From assembly GCA_019192545.1 (NCBI GenBank), contig JAHCMI010000088.1, positions 1 through 32,976 of the forward strand: 32,976 nt of DNA. Direction: 5' to 3'. The translations under genes and the position numbers were made by a program. Below the pieces are notes generated by a model. The model was given only the letters and a program-made list of their open reading frames with translations, searched no databases and had not been told where the DNA came from. Numbering within the stretch: position 1 is the stretch's first letter; the number at the start of each line of letters is the position of its first letter. Below, in pieces: positions 1 through 8,037 of the stretch. This DNA is from Rivularia sp. MS3 (GTDB lineage Bacteria; Cyanobacteriota; Cyanobacteriia; Cyanobacteriales; Nostocaceae).

Positions 1-363
1 AGGGGGAGAGTGGGGGAGTGGGGGAGTGGGAGAGTGGGGGAAGAAAATGTTTTTTATATTTACGATATGCCCATCAAAACTAAAGGGACAGACTATTAGT
101 GGTTTGTCCCCTAAAATATGATGGGTGAATGTCCCATAGGACATACCCTTCCTTCTTTATTGCTTAAGAGAGGAGTGCTTTGAGTCGGGGTAAGGTATAT
201 CGGTATTCTATACCAGTGACAAATGCTATATTTGTCAACAAAAAAAATCAAAAATTTACAATTTGATATAAATAAATTTATCGGTAGATGTTCATGAACT
301 GTAATAATCAAATTTTGATTGGCAGCTAGATATAAGACTTAATTGTATAGCAGCTAATAACGG
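1..363. other. Gene-free stretch with G-rich tandem repeat and hairpins
   Basis: No convincing gene. Bases 1-41 are an imperfect tandem repeat of GGGGGAGT-type units. Two small hairpins follow: GGGACA/TGTCCC (85-90 with 105-110), and GGGT-GA-ATGTCC/GGACAT-ACCC (123-148, CATA loop). The piece from about 145 to 200 (ACCCTTCC ... AAGAGAGGAGTGC ... CGGGGTAAGG) looks like a decayed copy of the GC-rich palindromic repeat found in the defence island. The hairpins lie downstream of the minus-strand gene ending at 364 and could help end its transcript, but neither has a convincing T-run. Confidence 0.5.
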
Positions 364-1143
364 CTATTGATGAATCGAACCATCGGGCATAATTGCTCCA
401 GATAAATTTGCACCAATCAGTTTGACAAGTAGGCGATCGCCCGAACGAATTCTAGCTCCTCTTAAATCAGCACCGCGTAAATCGGCACCACTCAAATCAG
501 CACCAATCAAGTCAGCACCTTGCAAATTAGCTTCTTTCATATCGGCTAAAAGTAAATTAGCTCTAAACAAATTAGCATCGGAAAGATCGGCACCTCGTAA
601 AACAACTTTATGCATAAAAGCATCGCTGAGATTGGCACCATTTAATTTTGCATAGCTAAGATTCCTTCCGGATAAATCCCTTCCTTTGAGATTAGCCCTA
701 GTAAAATCTTGCCCGCTCAAATCGTACTTTTGCGAAGGGGCTTGATAACTTCGATTCGGTTGAGGCGTTGACTTAGGAGTCCATTTTTGCTGATAAGGTG
801 CATAGGAATTCTCCCTACCATTAGGTGCAGCAGTCTTTTTCGGTTGCTGATAAGGTGTATAAGCATTCTCTCTAATACTAGGTTCAGGAGTTTTTCTCGG
901 TTGATAAGGCGCGTTGTTAGCAGGCTTCGATTTATATTTAGCCTTAACAGAGCGCAATTTTTCCCGAGCTTCATTAATTTGCTGTAACTTTCTGCGTGCT
1001 TTTTCTTGCAACCGATGTTTTTCTTGAGGAATCCGATCCGGGTGCCAAATAAAAGCCAAATCCCTATAAGCCTGGTTAACCTCCTCAAGCGAGGCTCCAG
1101 GCTCCAATTCCAACACTCTATAGTACCGCTCCAGTTCTCTCAT
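364..1143 (-). CDS. J-domain protein with C-terminal pentapeptide repeats
   Basis: A 259-residue protein in three parts. Residues 5-65 form a DnaJ-type J domain with the HPD signature at residues 34-36, the motif that stimulates Hsp70 ATPase activity. Residues about 70-140 are a proline- and glutamine-rich linker in which a RENAYTPYQQ-like segment occurs twice. From about residue 140 to 250 there are pentapeptide repeats of the A(D/N)LxG type, which fold as a right-handed quadrilateral beta helix. No signal peptide or membrane segment is visible, so it is probably cytosolic. The start is ATG; no clear Shine-Dalgarno precedes it. It is transcribed away from psaC. By family knowledge it is a co-chaperone that brings DnaK to a partner bound by the repeat domain; the partner cannot be read from the sequence. 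Confidence 0.88.
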   Translation of the reverse strand: MRELERYYRVLELEPGASLEEVNQAYRDLAFIWHPDRIPQEKHRLQEKARRKLQQINEAREKLRSVKAKYKSKPANNAPYQPRKTPEPSIRENAYTPYQQPKKTAAPNGRENSYAPYQQKWTPKSTPQPNRSYQAPSQKYDLSGQDFTRANLKGRDLSGRNLSYAKLNGANLSDAFMHKVVLRGADLSDANLFRANLLLADMKEANLQGADLIGADLSGADLRGADLRGARIRSGDRLLVKLIGANLSGAIMPDGSIHQ

Positions 1144-1462
1144 AAGGCGAATTGAATGGCAAATCTACTGCCATTATGAGTTATTCAGTCGTGTATTTGC
1201 TTAATTGTTTGTCAAATTTTGTTATTATGCTGCCATCCTGGTTACAAGTAACTATTTAACAAGACCTAATTATTACGATAATAGTTCGCAATTGCAAGAA
1301 TGGAACAGTTATCAGTGAGCAGTGAGCAGCGAACAGTTCACTGTATTACGTTCTTTAAAGTTATGTAGCCTTTTGACTACAAGGGCTAGGGCGCTGGGGT
1401 AAACTAGGCCTTGATTATTATTCTTTCAATAGAGTTGAACGCTCAGAAAGGAGTTTTTTTAA
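1144..1462. other. Divergent intergenic region upstream of psaC
   Basis: This gap must hold the promoters of psaC and of the divergent J-domain gene, but I could not assign -10/-35 boxes with confidence. Bases 1313-1333 are a short heptamer tandem repeat (CAGTGAG twice, then CAGCGAA). The psaC ribosome binding site AAAGGAG lies at 1447-1453, ten bases before the ATG. Confidence 0.5.
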
Positions 1463-1708
<246 letters not shown>

Positions 1709-1730
1709 TTAATATGGGTAATTGGGGATA

Positions 1731-1827
1731 GGTCAAAGGTCAAAGGTCAAAGGTTAAAGGTTATAATTTTTCTCCTTGTCTCTTCCTCTTGCTTTCCGCC
1801 TGTGCCCAATGCCCAATGCCCAATGCC
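1731..1827. repeat. Two heptamer tandem repeats between psaC and glmS
   Basis: Bases 1731-1762 are three GGTCAAA units followed by GGTTAAA and a partial unit. Bases 1803-1827 are three TGCCCAA units plus TGCC. Such short tandemly repeated heptamers are characteristic of heterocystous cyanobacterial genomes. The complement of GGTTAAA recurs at 20334-20356. Confidence 0.85.
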
Positions 1828-1863
1828 TCTCGGGGCATACTGTGTCAAATAAAGTTTTAATTT

Positions 1864-1938
1864 ACTCCGTTTTCCTTGGCTTAACCGTGAAGTATGTGTT
1901 AACTACTATAACCAGTTGAGTCATACTGAAAACGGAGT
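1864..1938 (+). promoter_or_regulatory. Inverted repeat covering the glmS Shine-Dalgarno
   Basis: ACTCCGTTTT at 1864-1873 is a perfect complement of AAAACGGAGT at 1929-1938. The second arm contains the glmS Shine-Dalgarno GGAG (1934-1937), 11 bases before the ATG. If both arms are transcribed, pairing would hide the ribosome binding site. The 55-base loop is long and the transcription start is unknown, so a regulatory role is inference. Confidence 0.4.
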
Positions 1939-1948
1939 GGTGTGAATT

Positions 1949-3847
1949 ATGTGCGGAATCGTTGGTTATATCGGTACGCAGGTGGCGACGGAGGTTTTAC
2001 TCTCGGGTTTGGAAAAGTTAGAATATCGGGGCTATGATTCTGCTGGAATCGCGACGATATCTGAAGGTGAAGTAAGTACTGTTCGGGCAAAAGGTAAGTT
2101 ACATAATTTACGTTCTAAGTTAGAGCAGTTGGAAAATCCGGCGCGTGTTGGTATCGGACATACCAGATGGGCAACGCATGGTAAGCCGGAAGAATACAAC
2201 GCTCATCCCCATATGGATACTGCTATGCGGGTAGCGGTAGTCATGAATGGTATTGTTGAAAATTACCGCGAGCTACGGGAAGAATTAAAAGCTCAAGGGC
2301 ATGAGTTTCGTTCGGATACCGATACTGAAGTTATTCCTCATTTAATCGCTCAATTTCTTAAGGAAGAAGTGGCTCTCGGGGAAACTTATCCGGATTTGAT
2401 GTTTTATGAAGCAGTACGCAAAGCTGTCAATCAGTTAACTGGTGCATTTGCTGTTGCTGTTATTTGTGCTGATTTCTCTGACGAAATTATCTTGGTACGC
2501 CAGCAAGCACCTTTGGTTATTGGTTTTGGGCAAGGTGAATTTTTCTGCGCTTCGGATACTCCGGCGATTATTTCTCATACCCGTGCGGTGCTAAATCTCG
2601 ATAACGGGGAAATGGCACGTTTAACGCCTTTGGGTGTAGAAGTTTATAACTTCGCTGGGGAAAGATTGAAGAAGCAGCCCAGATTGCTCAACATGAATCC
2701 CGTCATGGTGGAAAAGCAGGGATTCAAGCACTTTATGCTCAAGGAAATCTACGAGCAACCAGGTGTGGTAAGAGCTTGTTTGGATGCTTATTTCAGCCAT
2801 CAAGATACTTTAGACTATACAAATTCTCCCGTAAATTTAGGCTTACCAGAAGAACTTTATACAGATTTAGAACAAATACAGATAGTTGCCTGCGGTACTA
2901 GCTGGCACGCGGCATTAGTCGGAAAATATTTATTAGAACAATTTGCGGGAATTCCCACTCAGGTGCATTATGCTTCAGAATTCCGCTATTCTCCAACGCC
3001 TTTAACCCCCAATACATTGATAATTGGCGTAACTCAATCCGGTGAAACTGCCGATACTTTAGCAGCTTTATCGATGGAGAAACAACGACGAGAAGCCAAA
3101 GAAGCGAAATTTCAACCCAGACTTTTAGGTATAACAAATCGTCCCGAAAGCAGTTTGGGATTGATGGTTCCCCATATCATTAATACCCTTGCCGGAATTG
3201 AAATTGGTGTAGCGGCAACAAAAACATTTACGGCTCAGTTGATGGCGTTTTATGCATTAGCTTTAGACTTAGCTTATCGCTGTAAAACCGTTCCTAGCGA
3301 AAGAATAGTCGAGATGATTGCCGGATTGCGAATGATTCCCAAAGAAATTGAAGAAACTCTTAAAAAACAAGAACAATTAACCGAACAGTTAGCTCACGAC
3401 TTCACCGAAACCAGAGACTTTATATTTTTAGGAAGAGGAATTAACTTCCCCATCGCTTTAGAAGGCGCTTTAAAATTAAAAGAAATTAGCTATATTCACG
3501 CCGAAGGATATCCCGCCGGAGAAATGAAACATGGCCCCATCGCCCTTTTAGATGAGAAAGTTCCAGTTGTCGCGATCGCCATGCCGGGAAGCGTACATGA
3601 AAAAGTGATTTCCAACGCTCAGGAAGCCAAAGCCCGCGATTCTAGATTAATTGGAATTGCACCTGCCGACGATGGAGAAGTAGCAGAAGTATTCAACGAT
3701 TTAATTCCGGTGACAACCGTTGATGAATTGCTTTCACCAATTTTGACGGTGGTACCTTTACAATTGTTGGCTTATCACATCGCTGCTCGTCGTGGTTTGG
3801 ATGTGGATCAGCCGAGGAATTTGGCTAAATCTGTTACTGTTGAATAA
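1949..3847 (+). CDS. glmS: Glucosamine-6-phosphate synthase (glutamine-hydrolysing)
   Basis: A 632-residue enzyme making glucosamine-6-phosphate from fructose-6-phosphate and glutamine, the first committed step to UDP-N-acetylglucosamine for peptidoglycan and lipopolysaccharide. Residues 2-220 form the class II glutamine amidotransferase domain; Cys2 of MCGIVGYIG becomes the N-terminal nucleophile after Met removal. Two SIS sugar-isomerase domains follow, with CGTSWHAA and TQSGETADT in the first and ALEGALKLKEISY in the second. The C-terminus DVDQPRNLAKSVTVE matches the conserved end of the family. The DNA encoding it is the known binding site of Tn7 TnsD, and a Tn7-like end starts 25 bp after the stop. 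The start is fixed by the catalytic Cys and a GGAG site. Confidence 0.98.
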   Translation: MCGIVGYIGTQVATEVLLSGLEKLEYRGYDSAGIATISEGEVSTVRAKGKLHNLRSKLEQLENPARVGIGHTRWATHGKPEEYNAHPHMDTAMRVAVVMNGIVENYRELREELKAQGHEFRSDTDTEVIPHLIAQFLKEEVALGETYPDLMFYEAVRKAVNQLTGAFAVAVICADFSDEIILVRQQAPLVIGFGQGEFFCASDTPAIISHTRAVLNLDNGEMARLTPLGVEVYNFAGERLKKQPRLLNMNPVMVEKQGFKHFMLKEIYEQPGVVRACLDAYFSHQDTLDYTNSPVNLGLPEELYTDLEQIQIVACGTSWHAALVGKYLLEQFAGIPTQVHYASEFRYSPTPLTPNTLIIGVTQSGETADTLAALSMEKQRREAKEAKFQPRLLGITNRPESSLGLMVPHIINTLAGIEIGVAATKTFTAQLMAFYALALDLAYRCKTVPSERIVEMIAGLRMIPKEIEETLKKQEQLTEQLAHDFTETRDFIFLGRGINFPIALEGALKLKEISYIHAEGYPAGEMKHGPIALLDEKVPVVAIAMPGSVHEKVISNAQEAKARDSRLIGIAPADDGEVAEVFNDLIPVTTVDELLSPILTVVPLQLLAYHIAARRGLDVDQPRNLAKSVTVE

Positions 3848-3872
3848 GTGTAATTACTGAAATGATTAAATT
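3806..3872 (+). other. attTn7-type homing site at the 3' end of glmS
   Basis: Bases 3806-3844 encode the last 13 residues of GlmS (DQPRNLAKSVTVE), the segment Tn7 TnsD reads, and 3848-3872 are the 25 bp between the stop codon and the TGT of the putative transposon end. In Tn7 the insertion point is also about 25 bp past the glmS stop. The five bases before the end are AAATT. They are not repeated after the left end at 14870, so the target duplication is not preserved. Confidence 0.7.
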
Positions 3873-3901
3873 TGTCGAAAGATAACACAGTTGTACAAAT
3901 T
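3873..3901 (+). repeat. Putative right end R1 of the Tn7-like element, one repeat unit left
   Basis: TGTCGAAAG (3873-3881) is followed by the single unit ATAACACAGTTGTACAAATT (3882-3901). Compared with the left-end terminus (TGTGGACGT then ACAATAAAGTTGTACAATTT), 21 of 29 positions match without gaps. The second right end at 14877 has the same 9 + 20 arrangement but with three units, so R1 looks like a version that lost exactly two units (40 bp). Confidence 0.68.
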
Positions 3902-3942
3902 CTCCTATAGGTAACTACTATATCACCTGTAGGGGATTTTAT
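3901..3942 (+). terminator. Hairpin terminator just inside the glmS-proximal transposon end
   Basis: TCTCCTATAGGT (3901-3912) pairs with ACCTGTAGGGGA (3925-3936) to form 12 base pairs including two G-T wobbles, followed by TTTTATTTT. It lies 53 bp after glmS and before the convergent gene ending at 3971, so it probably ends the glmS transcript. A near copy occupies the same place inside the second right end (14945-14984). Confidence 0.75.
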
Positions 3943-3970
3943 TTTCTTCAATCATATATTTGATTAAAGT

Positions 3971-6900
3971 CTATTCTTGCTCAAATTCTTGAGATTTAAA
4001 TTTCAAGACTTTACAGTTTTCCGTGACAGTACGAATTACATTTTCTGGTATACCATCGGGAACGTTGACATGAAGTTCGAGGGAAATTTCAACTTCCGAG
4101 CCTACCAAACTGGTAAAGTGTTGAACTACCTCATCTGCTATTTGTCCTACATCGCGTTGTAATCGTAATGAATCTACTTTAACGGTGCCGTAAAAGCGCT
4201 TGGGGGGAGTTGTTTTAGTAGCTTGAATATTGCCACCGTTTGGTTTTTTTATATCATCTATACTACTAGTATTTCCGGTGTTCCTTGGATTTTGTATTTC
4301 GTAATCTCCAGTTTCCTCAGCAGCTTGAGATGATGGAGTTTTAGCTTTAGCTGCTGCTTCTACATCTGCTGTTAATTGACGTTGTGCAACTTCTGGTTTG
4401 ATTATCAAGCTTTGAGTACTCAGAGTTACATTAATATGTTCTGCTGTTTTTAAGTTAAGATAGCGTCCTCTGGCTTCATCCCAACCATCTGCGTAAGCAA
4501 AGTTGTCTTCTAATAGTAAGTTTGCAACACCTTCTTCCACTGCTTTTAAAAGTACTTTTTCGTTTTTAAGACGCGGTAAATAAAGATAGTTAGCTAAATA
4601 TTCCCACAGTTTTTTCAGGTCGAGATGGTTTACGTTACTCCAAAGATAGGTATCAAGTGCTTCTAAACGCAAACGAACGGCAGAATATTGAGTAATTAAA
4701 TGTTCCTCATGAATAGCTTTGCGACTTGCTTGTAATATAGGCGAATCATGCTTTTGTAAGCGAATATCCAGCCATTCAACTATATCGTGGGGGTCTGGTT
4801 GTTCTGGTACTAATAACCAAATGTAGGTTTCCTGAATTAAATTTTTAACGTCTTTATCGGTTTGTTGCTGTTTGGTTGTTGCTTGTTTGCTTTGAAATAC
4901 GTCTAAATTTAATGATTCTTTTTCTTGCAGAATCGAGTTCCAGGCTAAGTACTGACAAATATTTCGTTCCAATAATTCTAATTTTGTTTGGTCTGGTGCA
5001 AGGAACAATAACATATTTCTGCAATAGCGAGGACTTGCACCTTTGTTATTTAGTATTTCCTCTGCTTGAGATATTGCTTTAGTATTATTTTGTTTTGCTT
5101 TATGAGAATGTTCTGGTCTGAGAACAACTAATCTCACCGATGCTTCATCGGGAATATCTGCTGTGGAACTGGGAGCAATATGTACGCTAGTAAATTCGCC
5201 ACGTTGTTTATCAGTTCTCAATCTGCGAATAATTTCTTCCCAGACTTTATCGTTATCTTGCTGAATTTGTTCTGCGCGTTCTTGGGCTAATCGAGTTACG
5301 CTTGGTTGGGTTGAGAACCAATAGCGGGTATTGTCGATATAAAGGTGTGTGGCTTGGTCAGTGAGACGACGGAGAGCATCGCCAAATGTGGAAGCTCTTT
5401 CTCCCGGCTGGACGCAACCTAGTTTGATACGAAGGTCTTCTAAACCGCGATTGGTAGCCCGGAAGGTAGGGGCTGAACCAAGGTATATTGTACGAGCAAC
5501 GCGACGACAAGCTGAATAACGTCCGAGATTTGGGTTGTTTCTGTCGCACGCTAAAGGTAGTGAATTTACTCCGTCCACGTCTTTTTCAATTACGGGAACC
5601 CAGTTGTCTTCCAAGTAGCGAGTTAATTCTTCTCGCACTCTTCCGTCGTCTATTGATATACTCGCAGGCATAATTAATAAGCTTTTATCTTGCGCTTCCC
5701 ATAAAGAATGTATGACTTTTGCCATTAACCGCAATACACCCCGCGTGCGCTGGAATTTATCTAAGGTTGACCAGTCTTCGTAAAGTCGGTCAAATAGTTC
5801 GGGATGAATGGGATATGCTGCTTCTAAACGTCGTTTGTAACTTGCTTCCCGACATTCAGAAGGAAATTCCTGGGGTTGGGTTTGATACATTTGTCCGAAA
5901 CCTTGGACTACAGCATCGCGAGCAACGAAGTCACTTTTTTCGGTGATGGGTTGAAATAAGCGTCGTCGCACGATTTCAAAGCTTTCTTCTGCATTCGCAG
6001 GTCGCCAAGGAGATTCTACACGACCGATAGCATTTTTTAACCTGCTGAGTGCTTCTTTACCCCTTTCTCCACCGATTTCATTATCGGAAGCGGGGATACT
6101 AACTACTAAAAATGTTTGATTGGCATTTTTGGCAGATTCGCTTAAAGTTTGAGCAAAGGTAAAATGAGTATCGAAGCTGCCACCTGGTAAATCGTTTTTA
6201 TCATGTAGCTGACGAGCATAAGCTACCCATTCATCAATAAGAATTAAGCATGGTGCGTAGCGATTGAATAGTAAACGTAAAGTATCGCCGGGATTGGTAG
6301 AAGTTTCATCAGTTTCCCGAACCATTTCATAAGCTTCTCTTCCACCCAATTGCCAAGCAAGTTCTCCCCACAAAGTACGAACAACAGTCCCATCGCTTTT
6401 ACGTTGCGGTTGACCGGGAGAAATTTTATTACCTACCAATACTGCTGTATTTACTGTTGTAGGTGGTTCAACTTTGGCATCTTCTAATACTGGCTCTAAT
6501 CCGGGTAATTCCGAAACGGGAACACCCATAAACAAATGGTACAGCGCCAGCATCGCGTGGGTTTTACCACCACCAAAATTAGTTTGTAGTTCAATTACAG
6601 GGTCGCCACTATCACCAGAAAGACGACGTAAAGCATTTGTTAAAAGTAATTTTAATCCTTCTGTAAGGTATGTACGACTAAAAAATTCTGTAGGAATCCG
6701 ATATTCGTCAGAACCTTCATTTAAATAAACTTGCCAGAGGTCGGCAGCAAATTCCGCTTCTTGATAGCGACCGCTAGCGATATCGGGATGAGGTGTGACA
6801 ATTTCTCGCCAAGGCTTTAAACCTCCTGTAGGAGTACCTTCTAGGGGCTGATTTGCTACGCGGCGACTTTCTCGACGGGCTTGTTCTGCATAGCGAACGC

Positions 6901-7321
6901 GCAATAGTTCTTGCTTTTGCTTTTCGACTTCATCCGCTTGTGAAGCACAAATTGAATTTAGTAACCGCGCAATACTATCAAGAGCGCGATGAGTATCATC
7001 GGTAGAGAATGGCTCGTTATGCGCCCAGGAATTTCGTGTAAATTTTAATTCCCCGACAAGATTTTTTTCAAAGTTACCTAAAGTATTTTTGAATACGTCA
7101 CGCCACATACACCAAACAACGTGGAGTAGTTGACCAACATCTTGTTTAAGAGTTTGTTCGGTTTTGCGGCGTAGGGTACGGTCTTCTGAAACATAAGGTG
7201 CAGCAGCAAGTACCCATCTATCGCCATGAATATCGCGCAATTCTCTTTCTACAAAAGGATACAAGCCATCTTTTAAAAGGTCTAAGGCTCGACCTACTCG
7301 TTCGCGGTTACTAAGTGCCAT
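3971..7321 (-). CDS. DUF499-family ATPase with N-terminal Swt1/HEPN-like region (anti-phage cluster)
   Basis: An 1116-residue protein of the DUF499 ATPase family, which accompanies DUF1156 methyltransferases and a helicase in defence islands. The N-terminal 120 residues look like the Swt1-type HEPN region and contain RNSWAH (about residues 95-100), which fits the R-x4-6-H pattern of HEPN ribonucleases. A P-loop FGGGKTH lies near residue 250 and a Walker B LILIDEW near residue 360. The C-terminus (about 1040-1116) is a small separate domain after a serine- and threonine-rich linker. It is the last gene of the leftward group: helicase, methyltransferase remnant, DUF559, then this. The DUF559 stop lies 74 bp upstream, across a palindromic repeat. 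The frame is intact. The role in nucleic-acid recognition or RNA cleavage is inferred from family, not shown. Confidence 0.85.
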   Translation of the reverse strand: MALSNRERVGRALDLLKDGLYPFVERELRDIHGDRWVLAAAPYVSEDRTLRRKTEQTLKQDVGQLLHVVWCMWRDVFKNTLGNFEKNLVGELKFTRNSWAHNEPFSTDDTHRALDSIARLLNSICASQADEVEKQKQELLRVRYAEQARRESRRVANQPLEGTPTGGLKPWREIVTPHPDIASGRYQEAEFAADLWQVYLNEGSDEYRIPTEFFSRTYLTEGLKLLLTNALRRLSGDSGDPVIELQTNFGGGKTHAMLALYHLFMGVPVSELPGLEPVLEDAKVEPPTTVNTAVLVGNKISPGQPQRKSDGTVVRTLWGELAWQLGGREAYEMVRETDETSTNPGDTLRLLFNRYAPCLILIDEWVAYARQLHDKNDLPGGSFDTHFTFAQTLSESAKNANQTFLVVSIPASDNEIGGERGKEALSRLKNAIGRVESPWRPANAEESFEIVRRRLFQPITEKSDFVARDAVVQGFGQMYQTQPQEFPSECREASYKRRLEAAYPIHPELFDRLYEDWSTLDKFQRTRGVLRLMAKVIHSLWEAQDKSLLIMPASISIDDGRVREELTRYLEDNWVPVIEKDVDGVNSLPLACDRNNPNLGRYSACRRVARTIYLGSAPTFRATNRGLEDLRIKLGCVQPGERASTFGDALRRLTDQATHLYIDNTRYWFSTQPSVTRLAQERAEQIQQDNDKVWEEIIRRLRTDKQRGEFTSVHIAPSSTADIPDEASVRLVVLRPEHSHKAKQNNTKAISQAEEILNNKGASPRYCRNMLLFLAPDQTKLELLERNICQYLAWNSILQEKESLNLDVFQSKQATTKQQQTDKDVKNLIQETYIWLLVPEQPDPHDIVEWLDIRLQKHDSPILQASRKAIHEEHLITQYSAVRLRLEALDTYLWSNVNHLDLKKLWEYLANYLYLPRLKNEKVLLKAVEEGVANLLLEDNFAYADGWDEARGRYLNLKTAEHINVTLSTQSLIIKPEVAQRQLTADVEAAAKAKTPSSQAAEETGDYEIQNPRNTGNTSSIDDIKKPNGGNIQATKTTPPKRFYGTVKVDSLRLQRDVGQIADEVVQHFTSLVGSEVEISLELHVNVPDGIPENVIRTVTENCKVLKFKSQEFEQE

Positions 7322-7348
7322 AGTTTTTTATAGTGGTTATATAATTTG

Positions 7349-7389
7349 CCCCTCACTCCTGCCCCTCTCCCAAGGCTTTGGGAGAGGGG
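7349..7389. repeat. GC-rich palindromic repeat between DUF559 and DUF499 genes
   Basis: CCCTCACTCCTG leads into the palindrome CCCCTCTCCCAA-GGC-TTTGGGAGAGGGG (7362-7389). This is the same unit that sits inside the neighbouring genes. Here it lies in the 74-bp spacer just upstream of the DUF499 start, where its stem could affect co-transcription or the mRNA leader. Confidence 0.85.
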
Positions 7390-7395
7390 TAAGTA

Positions 7396-8034
7396 TTACT
7401 TTGCTTGTTTTTCGCCTTCTCCCAAGGTTTCGGTACGGGGGTGTTCGTTATTCTTTATTTCTTGCTCCCCTTCTCCCAAATTGGGAGAAGGGGTTGGGGG
7501 ATGAGGGGAGAAAGCTTGACGAATAACTTCCAACGCAGCAGGTAAATTAGTTTCCACTAATTCACTACTAATACGTACAAACCGCAATCCCAATGATTCA
7601 AGTAACTGCTGACGCTGTTGGTCTAAATCCTTTTGAGATTCGTGGATTTTTCCATCAACTTCTACAATTAAGCGTTCGGAACCACAAAAGAAGTCAACAA
7701 TAAAGTTTCCTATTGGTTGCTGACGACGAAATTTGCGACCTTCTAGTTGACGATTTCGCAGAGCTTGCCAGAGAATGGCTTCGCTCGGTGTCGGATTTTT
7801 GCGAAATTGACGGGCGATTTCTATCATTCGTTTACGGAGAGCAGGGGGAATGTGCCATTTGTCTTTGACCTTTTTACCCTCACCCCCAGCCCCTCTCCCA
7901 AAGCTTTGGGAGAGGGGAGTTTGTTTAGAAGGAGTTTGTTTTTCTACTCGATTTTCTCCATATTCTGTCCCCCCTCTCCCAACCTGGGAGAGGGGGCTAG
8001 GGGGTGAGGGTTGCGAGTGCTTATTGATTTCCAT
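7396..8034 (-). CDS. DUF559 (Vsr/PD-(D/E)xK-like) endonuclease with repeat-encoded ends
   Basis: A 212-residue protein whose core, about residues 55-170, is a DUF559 domain, related in fold to the very short patch repair endonuclease. It starts PPALRKRMIEIARQFRKNP, then has a TPSEAILWQALRN-type helix and the catalytic-like strands NFIVDFFC and LIVEVDG. These families cut DNA, often at mismatches or modified sites, but this member's target is unknown. The first 50 or so residues (HSQPSPPSPLSQVGRGG ... FGRGAGGEG) and the last 35 (HPPTPSPNLGEGEQEIKNN) are translations of the palindromic repeats, so both ends have been remodelled. The ATG lies three bases after the stop of the methyltransferase remnant, which indicates co-transcription. 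The original protein was probably only the core. Confidence 0.8.
   Translation of the reverse strand: MEINKHSQPSPPSPLSQVGRGGTEYGENRVEKQTPSKQTPLSQSFGRGAGGEGKKVKDKWHIPPALRKRMIEIARQFRKNPTPSEAILWQALRNRQLEGRKFRRQQPIGNFIVDFFCGSERLIVEVDGKIHESQKDLDQQRQQLLESLGLRFVRISSELVETNLPAALEVIRQAFSPHPPTPSPNLGEGEQEIKNNEHPRTETLGEGEKQAK
7414..7508. repeat. Palindromic repeat within the 3' end of the DUF559 gene
   Basis: This contains the palindrome CCCCTTCTCCCAA/TTGGGAGAAGGGG with TTGGGGGATGAGGGG on one side and a TTCTTTATTTCTTGCTC stretch on the other. The last roughly 65 bases are nearly identical to 11645-11709 inside the helicase gene, including the non-palindromic part. The two sites therefore share a longer unit than the common palindrome. 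Confidence 0.85.
7876..8010. repeat. Two palindromic repeat copies within the 5' end of the DUF559 gene
   Basis: One copy (7876-7917) has the palindrome CCCCTCTCCCAAAGC/TTTGGGAGAGGGG. The second (7969-8010) reads CCCCCCTCTCCCAACCTGGG followed by AGAGGGGGCTAGGGGGTGAGGG. They are separated by about 50 bases. Both are read through in frame and encode most of the first 50 residues of the DUF559 protein. Confidence 0.85.
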
Positions 8035-8037
8035 AAA

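Noticed and set aside
111-311. Minus-strand 66-codon frame
   Set aside because: It runs through hairpins and a decayed repeat, with no ribosome binding site and no recognisable protein character.
422-655. Plus-strand frame with repeated SAPLKSAP residues
   Set aside because: Antisense shadow of the pentapeptide-repeat coding region.
3849-3872. TGTAATTACTGA right after the glmS stop as the transposon terminus
   Set aside because: It does not align with either right end or the left end; the TGT at 3873 gives the 9 + 20 arrangement and the 25-bp spacing.
7876-8010. CRISPR-like array of the GC-rich repeats
   Set aside because: Units are palindromic, unequal in length and partly decayed, spacers are not uniform, and no cas genes are present.
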